Below, one piece after another: positions 22,820-35,600 of a DNA stretch of 64,000 nucleotides. The position numbers and the translations under genes were made by a program. The stretch spans positions 310,001 through 374,000 of the forward strand of contig JAWHQI010000065.1 of assembly GCA_033032865.1 (NCBI GenBank). Reading direction: 5' to 3'. Position 1 is the first letter of the stretch. The number at the start of each line of letters is the position of its first letter. This DNA comes from Dactylorhiza incarnata. Its lineage: Eukaryota; Streptophyta; Magnoliopsida; Asparagales; Orchidaceae. Under the pieces are notes generated by a model, which saw only the letters and a list, made by a program, of their open reading frames with translations, did no database searches and was not told the origin of the DNA.

Positions 22820-24720
22820 CATGTGGCTATATTCTTTCTGCTTAAAGCATCTGCCACCACATTGCCTTTACCTGGATGATACTGAATGTCTAAATCATTG
22901 TCTTTTATTAACTCTAACCTGCGTCGCTGCCTTAAATTCAATTCTTTCTGATTAAAAATATATTTAAGATTTTTATGATCCGTAAAGATTTCACACTTTA
23001 CTCCATAAAGATAATGTCTCCAAATTTTGAGCTATAACTTTTCCTTTTTGCATTAACACACACCCAAAGCCTTTTAAAGATGCATCACTGAAAATTTGGA
23101 AACCGTCTGATCCAGAAGGCATTACTAAAACTGGAGCTGTTGTAAGCCTCACCTTAAGTTCTGAAAAGGCTTCTTCACATTCTTGATTCTAATTAAAACG
23201 AACTCCCTTGCGAGTTAATATAGTCATCGACAATGCTATCTTAGAAAATCCTTCAACAAACCTTCTGTAATAACTGGCCAAACCTAGAAAACTTCTTATC
23301 TCTGTTATAGATGTAGGCCTCGGCCAATTCTGAATGGCTTCAATCTTTTGCGGGTCTACTGATAATCCTTCTTTATTAATAACATGTCTAAGAAAAGACA
23401 CTTCTTCCTACCAGAACTTACATTTAGAATATTTGGCATAAAGTTTATGTTGTTTCAGAAGTTGTAAAACTGACGTTAAGTGTGATGCGTGTTGAGTTTT
23501 ACCTTTTGAATAGATCAAGATGTCATCAATAAAAGTAATGACATATTTGTCTAAATATTCTTTGAACACTCGGTTCATAAGATCCATGAAGACCGTTGGT
23601 GCATTTGTCAAACCAAAGGGCATCACACTAAATTCAAAATGATCATTCCTTGTGCTGAAGGTTGTTTTAGAAATATCTTCCTCCTTAATACCCAGTTGAT
23701 GGTATCCTGATCTTAAGTCTATCTTGGAAAATATTGAAGTTCCTTTTAGTTGGTCAAAAAGATCATCAATCCTTGGTAGTGGATATTTATTTTTAATTGT
23801 CAATTTGTTGAGTTCTCGATAGTTAATGCAAAAACGCATACTACCATCTTTCTTTTTAACAAACAAGACAGGAGCTCTCCATGGAGTGGAACTAGGTCGA
23901 ATAAATTTCTTGTCAAGAAGCTCTTGCAATTGAATTTTTAATTCTGTTAGCTCTTTAGGAGCCATTCTATATGAGGTTCTAGAAACAGGTTGAGCTCCTG
24001 GTATGAGGTTAATAGAAAACTCAACTTCTCTTTTTGGAGGAATGCCTGGCAGTTCATCAGGAAAAACTTCTAAGTATTCTGAAATGACTGGCACATCTTT
24101 TATTTGAATTTTCGTCTTACTTTCTCCTGTGATCATTAGAAGGAAAGAATCCCGTCCTTTCTTGATTTGTTTAATTGCTTTTAAGAAAGAAATGAGAACA
24201 TTAGAGACACCTGCAATGCCTCTAAAAATAATTTCTTGACCTTGATGATTTTGAAGCTAACTTCATTTCTTTGACAATGGATGGAAGCATTATTAAGTGA
24301 CAACCAATCCATTCCTAAGATTATATCAAATTCCCTCAAGGGTAAGATTGTTGCATCGAGGTTGAATTCATGACCTTCTAATGATAACTTGATCATACAT
24401 CTTACATTTGTTGTAGTAATTGTATTATTGGGCATCACTACATTGAGAGCTGGAGCGATTTTATACGGATGTAATCCTACTGTTCTTACCAATTTCTTGG
24501 ACATAAAGGAATGTGAAGCACCAGTGTCAAAAAGGATTTTAGCAGTGTGTGAAGATGTATAAGCAATACCTGTTACCATTGTATCATCTTCCTTTGCCTC
24601 CTGATGCCCAAGAGAAAACACCCTTGGTTGAACTGCCACATCTGGAAGAGGGGCCTGAGAAGCAACAGATTCTGCCATCTTTCCTTTCTCCTGATCACTA
24701 GTGGAGCCAATACAAAACAT
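22820..24720 (-). pseudogene. Protease, reverse transcriptase and part of RNase H of chromovirus B
   Basis: Protease: KILFDTGASHSF (24720-24181 frame, DTGA intact). Reverse transcriptase: [55 protein letters not shown] and the catalytic FIDDILIYS (24136-23408); after a stop it continues in frame at 23401-23189 ([16 protein letters not shown]). RNase [19 protein letters not shown] ... [10 protein letters not shown] (22941-22756), cut by the Copia. There are frame changes near 24150 and near 23000-23190. Confidence 0.92.
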
Positions 24721-24738
24721 TTTCTGCGGAGGTGGCCC

Positions 24739-25666
24739 TCATGATCGATTTTCCTCAGTCTTTTGGGGAGCATTGAGACAGGCATTAGCCATGTGTCCTG
24801 GCTGTCTACATTTATAACAAACACAAGATCCTGCAAGACATTCTCCAGAGTGTCTTTTGTTACATTTCTTACAAGGCGCTGGACCCATACCTTTTGGATT
24901 ACTTTTACTGCCGGATTGTACTTGTGATGAAGATTGAGTACTCTTTTGCTGCTTCCACTTAGACCCAGAAGAAGACCCAACTCCTTGAGTTTTACTGCCT
25001 TGAGATGGGCCAGGAAACTTCCTCTTCTTGAAATCTCTTTTTCTCTGGATTTTTTCTTCATCTGTCTCCAACATTTTCGCTACTTCCACTAACTCATCAT
25101 ACTTGGAGATTTGCATAGGGATCAAGAGATGACGAATAGAGTCTCTAAGTCCTTTTAAGAAGTGATACCACCTCTCTCCTTCTAAATCAACGAGATTCTC
25201 TGCATAAAATGCTAGATGGGAAAACTTTTCCTCGTACTGAAGAACTGAATTGTTGCCCTGAAATAATCTGAGGAATTTCTCCTGCATTTCCCTCTTTGCT
25301 GAGAGGGGCACAAACCAATTAGTGAACTCCTGAACGAATTCCTTCCAAGTGATTTTCGATACTTCCCTACCAGCAAATTTTCCTTGAAGAAGTCTCTTCC
25401 ACCATCTTTTAGCTTCTCCTTCAAGCATGAAGGTTGCTAACGTTACTCTTCTCTCGGGATGACACACCATAGTGTCAGAGGATTTCTTCAATCCTAGTAA
25501 TCCATTCTTCCGTCTCCAGGGGTGGAACCCCTCCTTGGAAAGTTGTTGGCCTGAAGTCCTGAAATTGCTTGATAAAGTGTTCCATATGTACAATTCGTTC
25601 AAGAACTGGAACTGGAATTGGAGCTAATCGGATAGCTTCAACTACTTGAGTGAATACTCGAGTCAA
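24739..25666 (-). pseudogene. Gag of chromovirus B
   Basis: The 25666-25475 and 25602-24739 frames overlap with a frame change between them. The core reads LATFMLEGEAKRWWKRL, SKITWKEFVQEFTNWFVP and LRDSIRHLLIPMQISKYDELVEVAKMLE. A basic Ser-rich stretch follows, then a CCHC knuckle (CYKCRQPGHMANAC). The frame closes in TGA at 24739, and the protease lies further on in the same frame. In the intact family this TGA would probably not be there. Confidence 0.9.
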
Positions 25667-25888
25667 GTCATCTATTGAAAGTCCTACACAAGTAGCACGC
25701 TAACTATTTTCCAAAATCACTTGCGGTATATTCACACCTTCTACAGACTGTGCTTTAGTCGTATGTTCTCGGACTTCCTGAATAATGACAAAATGTCATT
25801 ATTAAAATTTTGAAATATTTATTAATACTGCACTAAGATTTAATTCCTATGACTCTTTTGTGTTCACGTGTTCTTGGACCCAAACCTA

Positions 25889-25900
25889 GCTCTGATACCA
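25889..25900 (-). other. Primer-binding site of chromovirus B (tRNA-iMet)
   Basis: TGGTATCAGAGC on the minus strand, a 12-base match to initiator tRNA-Met. It is separated from the LTR by 11 bases, more than the usual 0-3. Confidence 0.9.
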
Positions 25901-25911
25901 AAACACTAGGT

Positions 25912-26841
25912 TGTAACATCTAAAGATGAAAATGTACCCTATCAAGATAATATAAGCTTTTCATATGAGTCTTCAATAAGTATTATTGAAAAATATACAT
26001 GTACACTTAGAATTAAAACACAGTGATTCCATACCCATGAACACAAAGAGCCAACTATTGCAACATCATTTATTATCATAGAACATATTTTATAACAAAA
26101 GATTACATTATTTGATTAACACTATTACAACTTACAACTTGACCCGTAGGTCACAAAAACTTTTAAGATAATATACATACTTCAGCTTGGGGTCTTGGAA
26201 GGTTTATACCATCATGAACTTCAAGGACACCTCCTAAGTCCTGAAAAAAATGGTAGAATGAAAGGATGAGTATAACACATACCAGTGAGAATTTATTCTT
26301 ATTCTAACTTCTATGATATTTTAGGATTACGTCTTCATATTTGATTTTTCTTAATTTTACATTAAGCTTCTCTACATTTCCTTTTTATTAATTTCTTGCT
26401 TACATTTTATGGCTTAAATATTTCTTAAAACATTTTTCATAATTACATATTTAGTGAGATACCTTAGAAGTAAAATCCAAGATTTAACCCTTGCGGTTAA
26501 ATGAGAGCTCTTATTAATTTTAACATGATTTCCAAACTATGGTAAGTAACCCCTACCTCTTTTGTTGGGCAATAACTATGGTGAGTAAAAGCCTCACCGC
26601 CCGAGGGTTTAACCCCTCTAAAACAGTCATTACATGCTATGAACTATGGTGGAACTCCACCTAACTTTGACATGGTATAACCATGTCCTTATGAATTTAC
26701 TTCTAAGTGCCTTCACCGGTAAGCTTACCTTGTACTTAAACATTCCTATGTTACTAATATTTAATCTCAGTTAAGATACTATTTGCTGATTTCTTATTAT
26801 AGCGTAAGCAAAAGTGTCTTATTATAGCGTAAGCAAAAGGG
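25912..26841 (-). repeat. Truncated 5' LTR of chromovirus B
   Basis: Starts TGTAACATCT like the LTR at 9885 and follows it until AGCGTAAGCAAAAGG at 26841, where the match stops. About 1.77 kb of the LTR is missing and does not reappear in the window. Just before the break a 21-bp unit (TCTTATTATAGCG...) is doubled. Confidence 0.88.
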
Positions 26842-26843
26842 AA

Positions 26844-27461
26844 TTTTGTTAGATTTAATTACATAGAAGTCATCATACTTCCTTCACAATTTAGAACCTT
26901 GAATTATAACTTGAAATTTTGATATATTGAATTATTGATGCTGGAATGTTATAGAAATTTGCATATGGTCTTGTGATATCAATATGAACTTCTGAAAATT
27001 TTGTTAGATTTAATTATTGAGAAGACATCGAACTTTCTTCACAATGTAGAACCTTGGATTATAACTTGAAAAATGATATCTTGAATTATTGATGCTGGAA
27101 TGTTATAAAAATTTGCATATAGTCTTATGATATCAATATGAACCTCTGGAAATTTTGTTAGATATAATTATTGAGAAGACATCATACTTCCTTCACAATG
27201 TAGAACCTTGGATTATAACTTGAAAATTGATATCTTGAGTTATTGATGCTGGAATGTTATAGGAATCTGTATGTAGACTTTTTATATCAATATGAAACTC
27301 TGGAAATTTTGTTAGATTTAATTATTGAGAAGACATCATACTTCCTTCACAATGTAGAACCTTGGGTTATAACTTGAAAATTTGATATCTTGAATTATTG
27401 ATGCTGGAATGTCATAGAAATTTGTATATAGACTTCTGATATCAATACGAACATCTGGAAA
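26844..27461. repeat. 154-bp tandem array, four copies
   Basis: The anchor TTTTGTTAG (TTTTCTTGG at the last edge) occurs at 26844, 26999, 27153, 27307 and 27462, giving spacings of 155, 154, 154 and 155. Copies differ by roughly 5-15 percent by eye. Each holds ACTTCCTTCACAATGTAGAA and ATTGATGCTGGAATGT blocks. Confidence 0.93.
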
Positions 27462-29424
27462 TTTTCTTGGAATTATTGACATGTGACAAAAGGCACCTCA
27501 TGATCAAATTTAGTCTCACCAGGTTTATAAGAATTAATTGAATAGACCCAAATACGTTTGTTCGATGAAATAAACTTAGAAATCTGAATGTGGGTAACCC
27601 TACAACTTCTGGAACTAGAATTGACTCATTCTTAATTAGGATTCATATAGTCACCCTTTTAGGACATGTGCTTTTGATTAAAGGTCGTCGGACTGCGAAT
27701 AGTAAAAACTGAAATGTTAGATTTAGACCCCCCTTATGGTCACCACCCCTAGAGGTCCTAACCCTTTGGTATTTACATGTGCATAGTTTATCAATGAGTT
27801 AACCAATAGTGGAATATACTAGTAGTGGAGGTTGGGGTGCGATTAGTAAAATGATCAAATCGGGATTTTGATACTTCAAGCTAAATTTTAAGGGTGGGGG
27901 AGGTCTACAGTAACTAGATCCCAATTAATATTAGGTCATGGAACTTATAGATCATGTTTAAGAGAGGTCGAAGAGTCAGACCACTACTAAGGCAAGGCAA
28001 GGACCGGAGTTCATTTGAGCTCCGTCGCTTCCCTGTCCATGAAGTTGAAAACCTCCTTATAAGACGACATACCATGAGAGGTATTACGAAAAGGGAAAGG
28101 GTAGTCACCAATAAGATTAAATGCCCAGAGAAAGAGAAGTTTGGGATGTCACCCCATCACACTTCCTAGTACCGTTGCGAGCCCTTCACCGGGTAGCCCT
28201 CGGGAAGTCCCAGGTTAACCCTAAACTTATAAGTTCAACTAAACAATGGACAAGAGTAGTTTAAGTAGGAGAAATTAATAAAATATTCCCCGTACCGAAT
28301 TTGGGACGGATTGGTATAAGAAAGGACGGGTTAATTCTTGCGAGCGGTAGACTCGGTATTACATAAGGAAGGACGGGTTAAGTCCTGCGAGCGGTGGGCT
28401 CGATATTATATAAGAAAGGACTGGGGCGTCTTGCGAGCTGAGGGCTCGGTGTTTCACTTAGAGACATTGTTGTATCAAGTAGTACACGAATACCATGTGT
28501 GTTCTTAGGGGCGTACATAAAGGTCTAGGCCAGATGTAGTTTCATATATAAGCCTAGGAGTGGAGGACCTGATCCACTGCCCCTGTTTGCCTCAACGGGG
28601 TGTACCTGAGCGGAGACTCGAAAAGGGAATATAGAGGTGGTGTTTACCAGATAGTACGCGGATACCTTGTGTGTTCTTAGGGGTGTACAAGAGGTCTTGC
28701 TGGGAGATGTGTGACATAAGCCTAGAAGTGGATATGCCCGATCCACTGCCCTGTTTGCCTCAACCGGGTACCTGAGTTGACACACTCGAACAGAGAGAAC
28801 TAACAAAAGGTCTGTACGTACAGAGTCGAGTGGGTGAGTTGCATCATTGCATTGCACAACATAACATAACATCATTGCATAAACAAGACCTAATCATATA
28901 AATTAGTATGAGCTCTTTTATACGATGAGTTTACCTTAGTGCCAGATCCCTTAACTTATATGTTTGTATGAACATCCATATAAGTTAAGGTTACTTTTAT
29001 AGTTGCTCTCCTTATATAGAATTACGCATTCAGATACTTCTTGCTATGATTACTCTGGTTTGGTGTTTCATTATACTGTTGTTTAAAGCCTTCTGAATTG
29101 TTGTATTGTACATATGGCTTACTTATAGAAATTGCTAGAGATAGACTATACTTTATTCATAAATATGCTTGTTAGCTAGTTCCATGTCACCTGCTTATTT
29201 TTACCCCTTATTGTCCTCCGCTTCCTCCTCCCGCACGGTGCCTAGGAGTCGCGGGTGGAGGCGGTGAGGAACCTGCTAAGTCTTATAGACCGACGGTCGG
29301 TGGACCATATCATTTTAGGATCCATTATGCCGGAGCAGCAGGACCTCATTCAGGAGACCAGGACATGAGGACAAGATGAAGCAATACAACCAATATCCAT
29401 TGTTGCAGCAGCTACAGAGACGAG

Positions 29425-29990
29425 TGACTTTTGTAGTGAGGATGTTGATGTACTGGGCATAAACCCCTATTCATTTTAGTACATTCTCATCGTGGACTTT
29501 TTATTATGATATTTATATATAATGTGATTTTGTGGACTTGTTTCATTTAATGCTTCTATTACTGTGATGTGTGGTTGGCCTGGATGATATTGATTAGCCG
29601 ACATAATCGACGTATTGTGGTGGCGACCATTCCGTGAGTTGGTGCCACCGCAAAATGACGGTTATGGGCGGTAAGACCCGGGAACGAATGCAAAAGGGGG
29701 TCTTACAGTGTTGTTGCTTTATTTTGGACATATACCGGGCATAAGCCCTTGCTCTCTTATTTATACTCATTGTTGGACATGTATCTCTTTTGACTTATAT
29801 ATATGTGTGTGATTTGTGGACTTGGTTTATTATAATTTACTTCTTTCCATTGTTGTCCTGGTTGATCGTTCTTGCCGGTAGGATCGGTGTCTTGCGGTGA
29901 TGACTAACCTGTGTGTTGGTGTCACCGTAAGGCGGTGGTTCTGGGCATAAGATCTGAAAACTCTCTTGTAAGGAGGAGAGGGATCTTACA
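29425..29990. repeat. Duplicated LTR 3' end, period 283 bp
   Basis: The stretch ending GGTCTTACA at 29707 is repeated, diverged, ending GGATCTTACA at 29990. Both copies contain GGGCATAA, TGTGATTT(T)GTGGACTTG and a GGTG-rich block. Confidence 0.8.
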
Positions 29991-29992
29991 AA

Positions 29993-30000
29993 TGGTATCA
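29993..30000 (+). other. Likely primer-binding site of chromovirus C
   Basis: TGGTATCA, two bases after the LTR end. Only the first 8 bases match the initiator tRNA-Met complement; the next bases (CTCGAAC) do not. Confidence 0.6.
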
Positions 30001-31899
30001 CTCGAACAAACGATCCAACGAGAAAGAAGTTCACAAACTCTGGGCCACCCCGCTCGAGCTTAGTTTGAGGACAAACTAGCAGTGGAAGCAATGGTGTGCC
30101 CGTGTATAAAATCACACAAAATAGTCAATTAATCAATGAGTTAGCCCAACCCAACTAGGACACCATTTTGGTTTGGCGTACCAAGACGATTTTATAGCAT
30201 ATCCTAATCTAAAACCGGCCTCGGTTATAGACTGGTTAAGGTATGATGATACACAAAGTGATTAAGGGAAGAGTTTAATGGGAAAGTATTTGCTTAAAAC
30301 TTAAACTCTGATGTCCCTAATTCTTCTATCAAGTGATATTATTACTTCTTACCCAACGGATAGGACCGTCTCAAAAAGATTTGGTGCATGAAATCTATTA
30401 GTGGAATAATAGGAGACTCGTAAACTCAATTTTCGAACCAACGACTGGATTACATTGAAACAATCACCGTGAAAAATACCAGAGGTCGGATATGGATTCG
30501 AGTTTAAAAAAGGCCCATTTTTGGGTTGCCCGTATATTGACCTTGAGAAGGTTGTTGTAATTGGTAACCTTGAGGGCCTAAAGTGTGTAGCATATCAATA
30601 AGTCTCAGGGTGGAAATCAAGTCTAGAATTATATGCCATAAGGATTGAGTGCGTATCTAGGATGAATATATCATAGTGATCTTAAAGTATTCAAACGTTA
30701 CTCGGGTGAAGATGAGAATTTGAAGTATGCATGATCGGTTTGATGAGCAACCTTCCCTAGAAGTCGTGATCCTTGAAGAATTCCTTCGTCTTAAGAAATG
30801 TGAATTGGAATCAGGTTCCTGCAAGTTGGAATTATAGTTAGAATTTCTCGCATTTCTGAGCATTCGAAGGTGACTTACATACGATTTATTTTATCAAAGA
30901 ATCAAGCCTTTTCAAATTCGAATAATTTTGTTACCATCGTTATCCTTATACCTTAGAAGATAGCTTGATGCATAACCACGGATCTTAGAAAGATGACTTC
31001 TTGGGTTTGGAGTATCACGATAAAGTTTCCTAAAGGTTAGCATAAACACAAAAGATAGTACATCTCAAGAAGAACGGTTATACTCTTCCCTAATGAGTTT
31101 TTCCCTAGACTTTGATTAGAAAGTGATGTGCCTCAAATGTAGTAATATGGAAGTTTGGTGTTTTCAAATGTTACTCAGGTGATGATGAGATTGAGTCAAG
31201 ACAAATCTTGGAGTTTTTGGAAATGAATATTCCTGTAAATATAGCTTCTTTCGAGCTAAAATCAATATGGAATCGATTGGGAACCCAGTTAGGATCTTGT
31301 TAATATTCTTGAAAAGTTCCCTCTGCGAATTGCACATGAATTACCCCCTTTTCATTTAGGTGAAGATATAAAAAGTCATGAAGCTAGAGAAACGATGATT
31401 TAGTCATCCCGTCATAATTTTGGAAGTTGGTTAAATGTTGTGCATAGTGGTGTTAATCCCATGAGTATAATGATTTTTGGCGACCATTAACTCATGCTTA
31501 CTCATCTGTGATAATCTATATGAACAAGATTAGGAAAAATCTCTACATGCACTCATAAGTTGAATTTTCTTCTTAGATAAAATGCATGCTAATAACAAAA
31601 ATCCGGAAGCCTGTGTAAACTTAGACATACAATGTTATAGGGAAAACGATGACTTGCATTGGAAGAATCATATGATATAAGCTATAGGCATTGTGTGATC
31701 TTAGAAGAGGAGTCTAAGTTTTGTGTGCACAACTTTACATATAAGAGTGTTAACTCTCGTGTATATGATGATCATCGGTCATAAGAGACTCCAGATCCAA
31801 TACGAGATTAAGGTTTATTTTGGGTAATAATAAATCGGAAGACTTGATAAAATACCCACATGATTTTGATTTTAAGCATCATGAAGTATAACGAAAAGA
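30001..31899 (+). other. Internal region of chromovirus C with no recognisable gene
   Basis: About 1.9 kb where gag, protease and reverse transcriptase should lie. I see no long open frame and none of the usual motifs. Short phrases recur loosely, such as CGTTACTCGGGTGAAGATGAG at 30693 and a variant near 31177. It could be very decayed coding sequence or a replaced segment. Confidence 0.5.
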
Positions 31900-32599
31900 C
31901 ACTTGGAAGAGATTGTTACCTTTAATCGAGTTCTCCTACAACAACAGCCACCAGACAAGCATTTGCGTGGCACCTTACGAGGCTCTTTATGGGAAAAGGT
32001 GCCTGACGACGCTTTCTTGTGTCCAGGATGAGGATCCGAGGGTACTTGGGTTAAAGTATATTGACGATATGGACGCACTAGTACGAATGATCTGTGACCG
32101 GATGCTGAAGGCTCAGAGCCGGCATGCCAAGTATTATGATGCGAGGTATCAGAAGGTGGAATTCTAGGTTGGAGACAGAATTTTGTTGAAGATACGTCCG
32201 GTGCATTGTGTCTCGCGGGTGCGAGGACAGAAGAAGCTCTGCCCTCGATTTATGGGGCCTTGTACAATCCTGGGGAGGATCGGCCACTTGGCTTATAGGC
32301 TGGAGCTGCCACCGGAGTTGGCAAACTTGCACGACGTCTTTCACGTCTCCTCACTTCGGAGAGCCTTACTTCGGTTGGAGAAGCATGTTACATATACATC
32401 AGGACCGATAGCATCCAAAATGTCAGTTCGTCTGGAGCCAGTCCGGATCGTTGATTCTGACGTCAGAGTCCTGCGGCGAAAGAAGATTCTGTTGGTCAAA
32501 GTATTGTGGTCCAATCATGGACAAGAGGAGCACACATGGGATCCATTCGATCTCATGCAACAACAATACTCGGAACTCTTCACTTCAAGTACAACCTAA
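31900..32599 (+). pseudogene. Integrase C-terminus and chromodomain of chromovirus C
   Basis: Opens in the integrase core just before LIEFSYNNSHQTS ... APYEALYGKRC and runs in one frame to TAA at 32597. One in-frame TAG lies at 32166-32168, just before VGDRILLK. After LANLHDVFHVSSLRRA comes a chromodomain-like tail (LLVKVLWSNHGQEEHTWDP). The catalytic aspartates lie upstream and are gone, so it has no activity. Confidence 0.88.
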
Positions 32600-32698
32600 A
32601 TCCCAACTGAAAACTTTCTTATTTTCATTACACGTAGAACCCCGTAGACCCGAACTTAAATTTTGGGGACGAAATTATTATTTTTGTTTATTGGGATT

Positions 32699-35600
32699 TG
32701 TAACATCCCTAATCCTACTAGACCCTATGATAATGTTAGGGCATGACATGTGGTGAGAATGGTGAGTTGAGGCAAGGAGGTGACCTTAGGACTCATTGAG
32801 TTAGGGTGAACTCACATATGGTCCACTATGGTACACAAGTCAACTTTGGTCAAAACCGCTCATATTGGATTCACAAATGTAAATTGTCCTCACCATTATG
32901 TCCATAACCTTAAAGAAGACTCAATTGACCAAAAGCCCATCAATTGGTCAACCAAATTGGCCAAATTGACCAAAGTCAAACTTAGGTCAGCATAGCCCAA
33001 TTCAATCCAAATTTACCCCACCACTACATAGAAAACCCTTTAAGAGGTTCAATTGACCAAAAGCCTCATCAATTGGTCAATCAATTGACACAATTTGACT
33101 AAAGTCAAACCTAGCCCATTCTTGGTCAAAATTACACCTTATGGATCAATTAGCCCAATCTTGACCTCACCATGACCCAATCAACATTGGGTGGGGTCAT
33201 AGGACCCATGATCATCATATGGGGCATCCACCTCATCAGTTGACCAAGTCAACCCTAGAAGTCAACCATGGTCAACAATTGACCTAAATTGGATTTTTGG
33301 ATGCCAAGCCTAATTCCCATGGGCTAAAGCCCTCAAGGTCAGCTCATACTGCAACCCATGAGTATAATGACCCAATTTGCCCTCTGAAAATGGCATGCAA
33401 AGGTATGCATGAGGCTGATTTAGGGTTTTCCCCAATTTTCACACGGGACAAATGAAGGAAGAGGGAATGAGTGCCACATAGCCTCCATTCTCCTTCCTAA
33501 GCTTCAGCTCTGAGCACCCCAGAGCTTTTCCAATTAATTACCTGAGGAATTGGAGCCAGATGGAAGGGAGAGGGGCTGAATTGAACCTTAGCCGACCATG
33601 CCTTAATGGCACCTCATGATATACCCCTCCTCAGCTCAAATCGACCTCACCATCACTTTCAGAGAGCCCCAAGGAGTGGAGCTACTGCTTTCGATTGGAG
33701 AAATCGACTGAGCATCGAGGAAACAACAAGGGTCGTCGAAGTAAGAATCGGCCATGACATCTAGACGATTCCACCGTCGATAAGCTCCATTAAAGGTTTG
33801 TTTCTCCTCCTCTCCCTCTATGCCAGCTTTCTAGCTCCTTAGGCAGATAAATCCAGTTCAATTGAGCCCGGTCCCTTGTGGTGTAAGTGAGTAATTTCCG
33901 TGAAATAGAGTTTGCTCGGGTTCGCCGGAGAGGCGGATTCCGGCCGCCTCGTCGTCGCCAATCGACGACCACCAACTTAACAGAGGTGGTGGTGGCCGAC
34001 AGTGGTGGCCACGAGGTGGCTGGGAAATGGGCATGGAAATCGGTCTAGGTCGGGTAGATCGCAGCCGTCTGCTGGTTGGAGAAGATGACCAGCAACTGTT
34101 GATCTTGCATCAAGATTTGTGCTGTTATAATATGAATATACTATAATATAGATTAAATGCATGATCAGTCACACCTTAGACAAACATTTTAATGCTTGAA
34201 TTAAGGTCCCTTACAGGCAGAACTAGGAAAGGCGTAAAGTATAAAAGTTGTAGATTATGGTCTTACCTTTCTAAGGAACTTTGAATCACTTGATTTGGTG
34301 CCCTACAGCCCCCAGAATCTCAATTTTATTGAGGGGTGTCTTAAAGGTGTCGTAGACCATATTTTGTGAATAACTTTTTCTAGGTTGTTTGCATGAACCT
34401 AAAACTTTGTCCATGCTTGAGTGGTACATAGATGGACCTACCATCAAAAAATCAGGATTTTTGGATAATATTTTTCTATAGTTTTGTCATAAATATGATT
34501 TTTCATATAAATGAAATTAATGTGACTAGACTAACTCAAATTGACCCAAATCTTGGGTGTCATGTTAATTATATCATAAATAGTCACTGGTAAAAATTTA
34601 AGGTCATTTGGACCTTTGCATGATGGTGTATTACACATGCATGTGTACATATTGTGTAAGTGTGCACTTTGCCAAGTTTTGGTATTTTGTGAATTCAACA
34701 CAAATGACTTGGTGCATGACTATAATATTTTGATCATGCACCCATTATGATGAGGAGATTCATCCTCAGAAAAATTAGAATTTTTGGAATAAAAAACCCT
34801 ACGTAATTTCATAATTTTAAGTATGTCACAAAAGTGTATTAATGAAATAAAGATGATCTAATGACTTTGGAAAAATCTAATCTTCTGTCACATGTTGAGT
34901 TATGTTATATTACATCTCTGAAAAATTTAGTAGGATTTTTGGAGTCAAAAATCCTAGGTAATTACATAATTTTAAATGTCCCATAAGTGCATTAATGAAA
35001 TAAAAATGACCTAACGACTTAGGAAAAATCCAATCTTCTGTCACATGGTGAGTTATGTTATACTACACCTTTGGAAATTTTAGTAGGATTTTTGGAATTA
35101 AAAATCCTAGGTAAATACATAATTTTGATTATGTCACATAAGTGTATTAATGAAATAAAGATACCTTAAATACTTAGGAAACTCCAATCTTCTGTCACTT
35201 GGTGAATTAGGTTATATTATATCCCTGAAAATTTTAGTATGATTTTTGGAAGTCATTTACTTAGGGAATTACCAAGAATTTCATTTGTCACACTTTTGTA
35301 TTATTAATATTTTTGCGGTCAATATTACTTGGAGAATTCCGAAATTATGGCTAGACTATTTTTAGGACACTTTAAACCTATGGTGATTTTCTCAGAATTT
35401 TTGGGTGGATTATTTCAATATTTGCTGTATAATGTGACAAATTGCAATTAATATTTTAGTATAAAAATTATGGTGATATTGCTTATTAAAAATCATGAAA
35501 CTCTGTCAGTCACAATATTATATCAGTATGTACCTCTGGTAATTTTCTCAGAAATTTTGAAGGGATTATTTTGGCACTTACTGTGCAATGTGACAAATTG

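Larger units (their letters stand above)
9885..26841 (-). mobile_element. Chromovirus B (Ty3/Gypsy), split by a Copia element
   Basis: Read right to left: truncated 5' LTR, tRNA-iMet primer site, gag, protease, reverse transcriptase, RNase H (interrupted by the Copia at 14188-22819), integrase, chromodomain, polypurine tract and full 3' LTR. Without the Copia it is about 8.3 kb. Frameshifts and stops break the coding region. The right end is lost at 26841 inside the 5' LTR, so no target duplication can be checked. Confidence 0.92.
26842..29990 (+). repeat. 5' LTR of chromovirus C, start missing
   Basis: Ends GGGATCTTACA at 29990, two bases before a primer-site-like TGGTATCA. It begins in mid-LTR at the junction with chromovirus B. 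It contains a 154-bp tandem array and a duplicated 3' end (separate entries). Open frames near 28525-28875 read the LTR only. Confidence 0.75.

Noticed and set aside
26844..27461. CRISPR-like array
   Set aside because: Whole units repeat without unique spacers, periods are 154 bp, and the context is a plant LTR.
33400..34162. Possible host gene fragment with fairly normal base composition
   Set aside because: Lies inside the long 3' LTR of chromovirus C. Only short frames, no splice pattern or domain that I could support.
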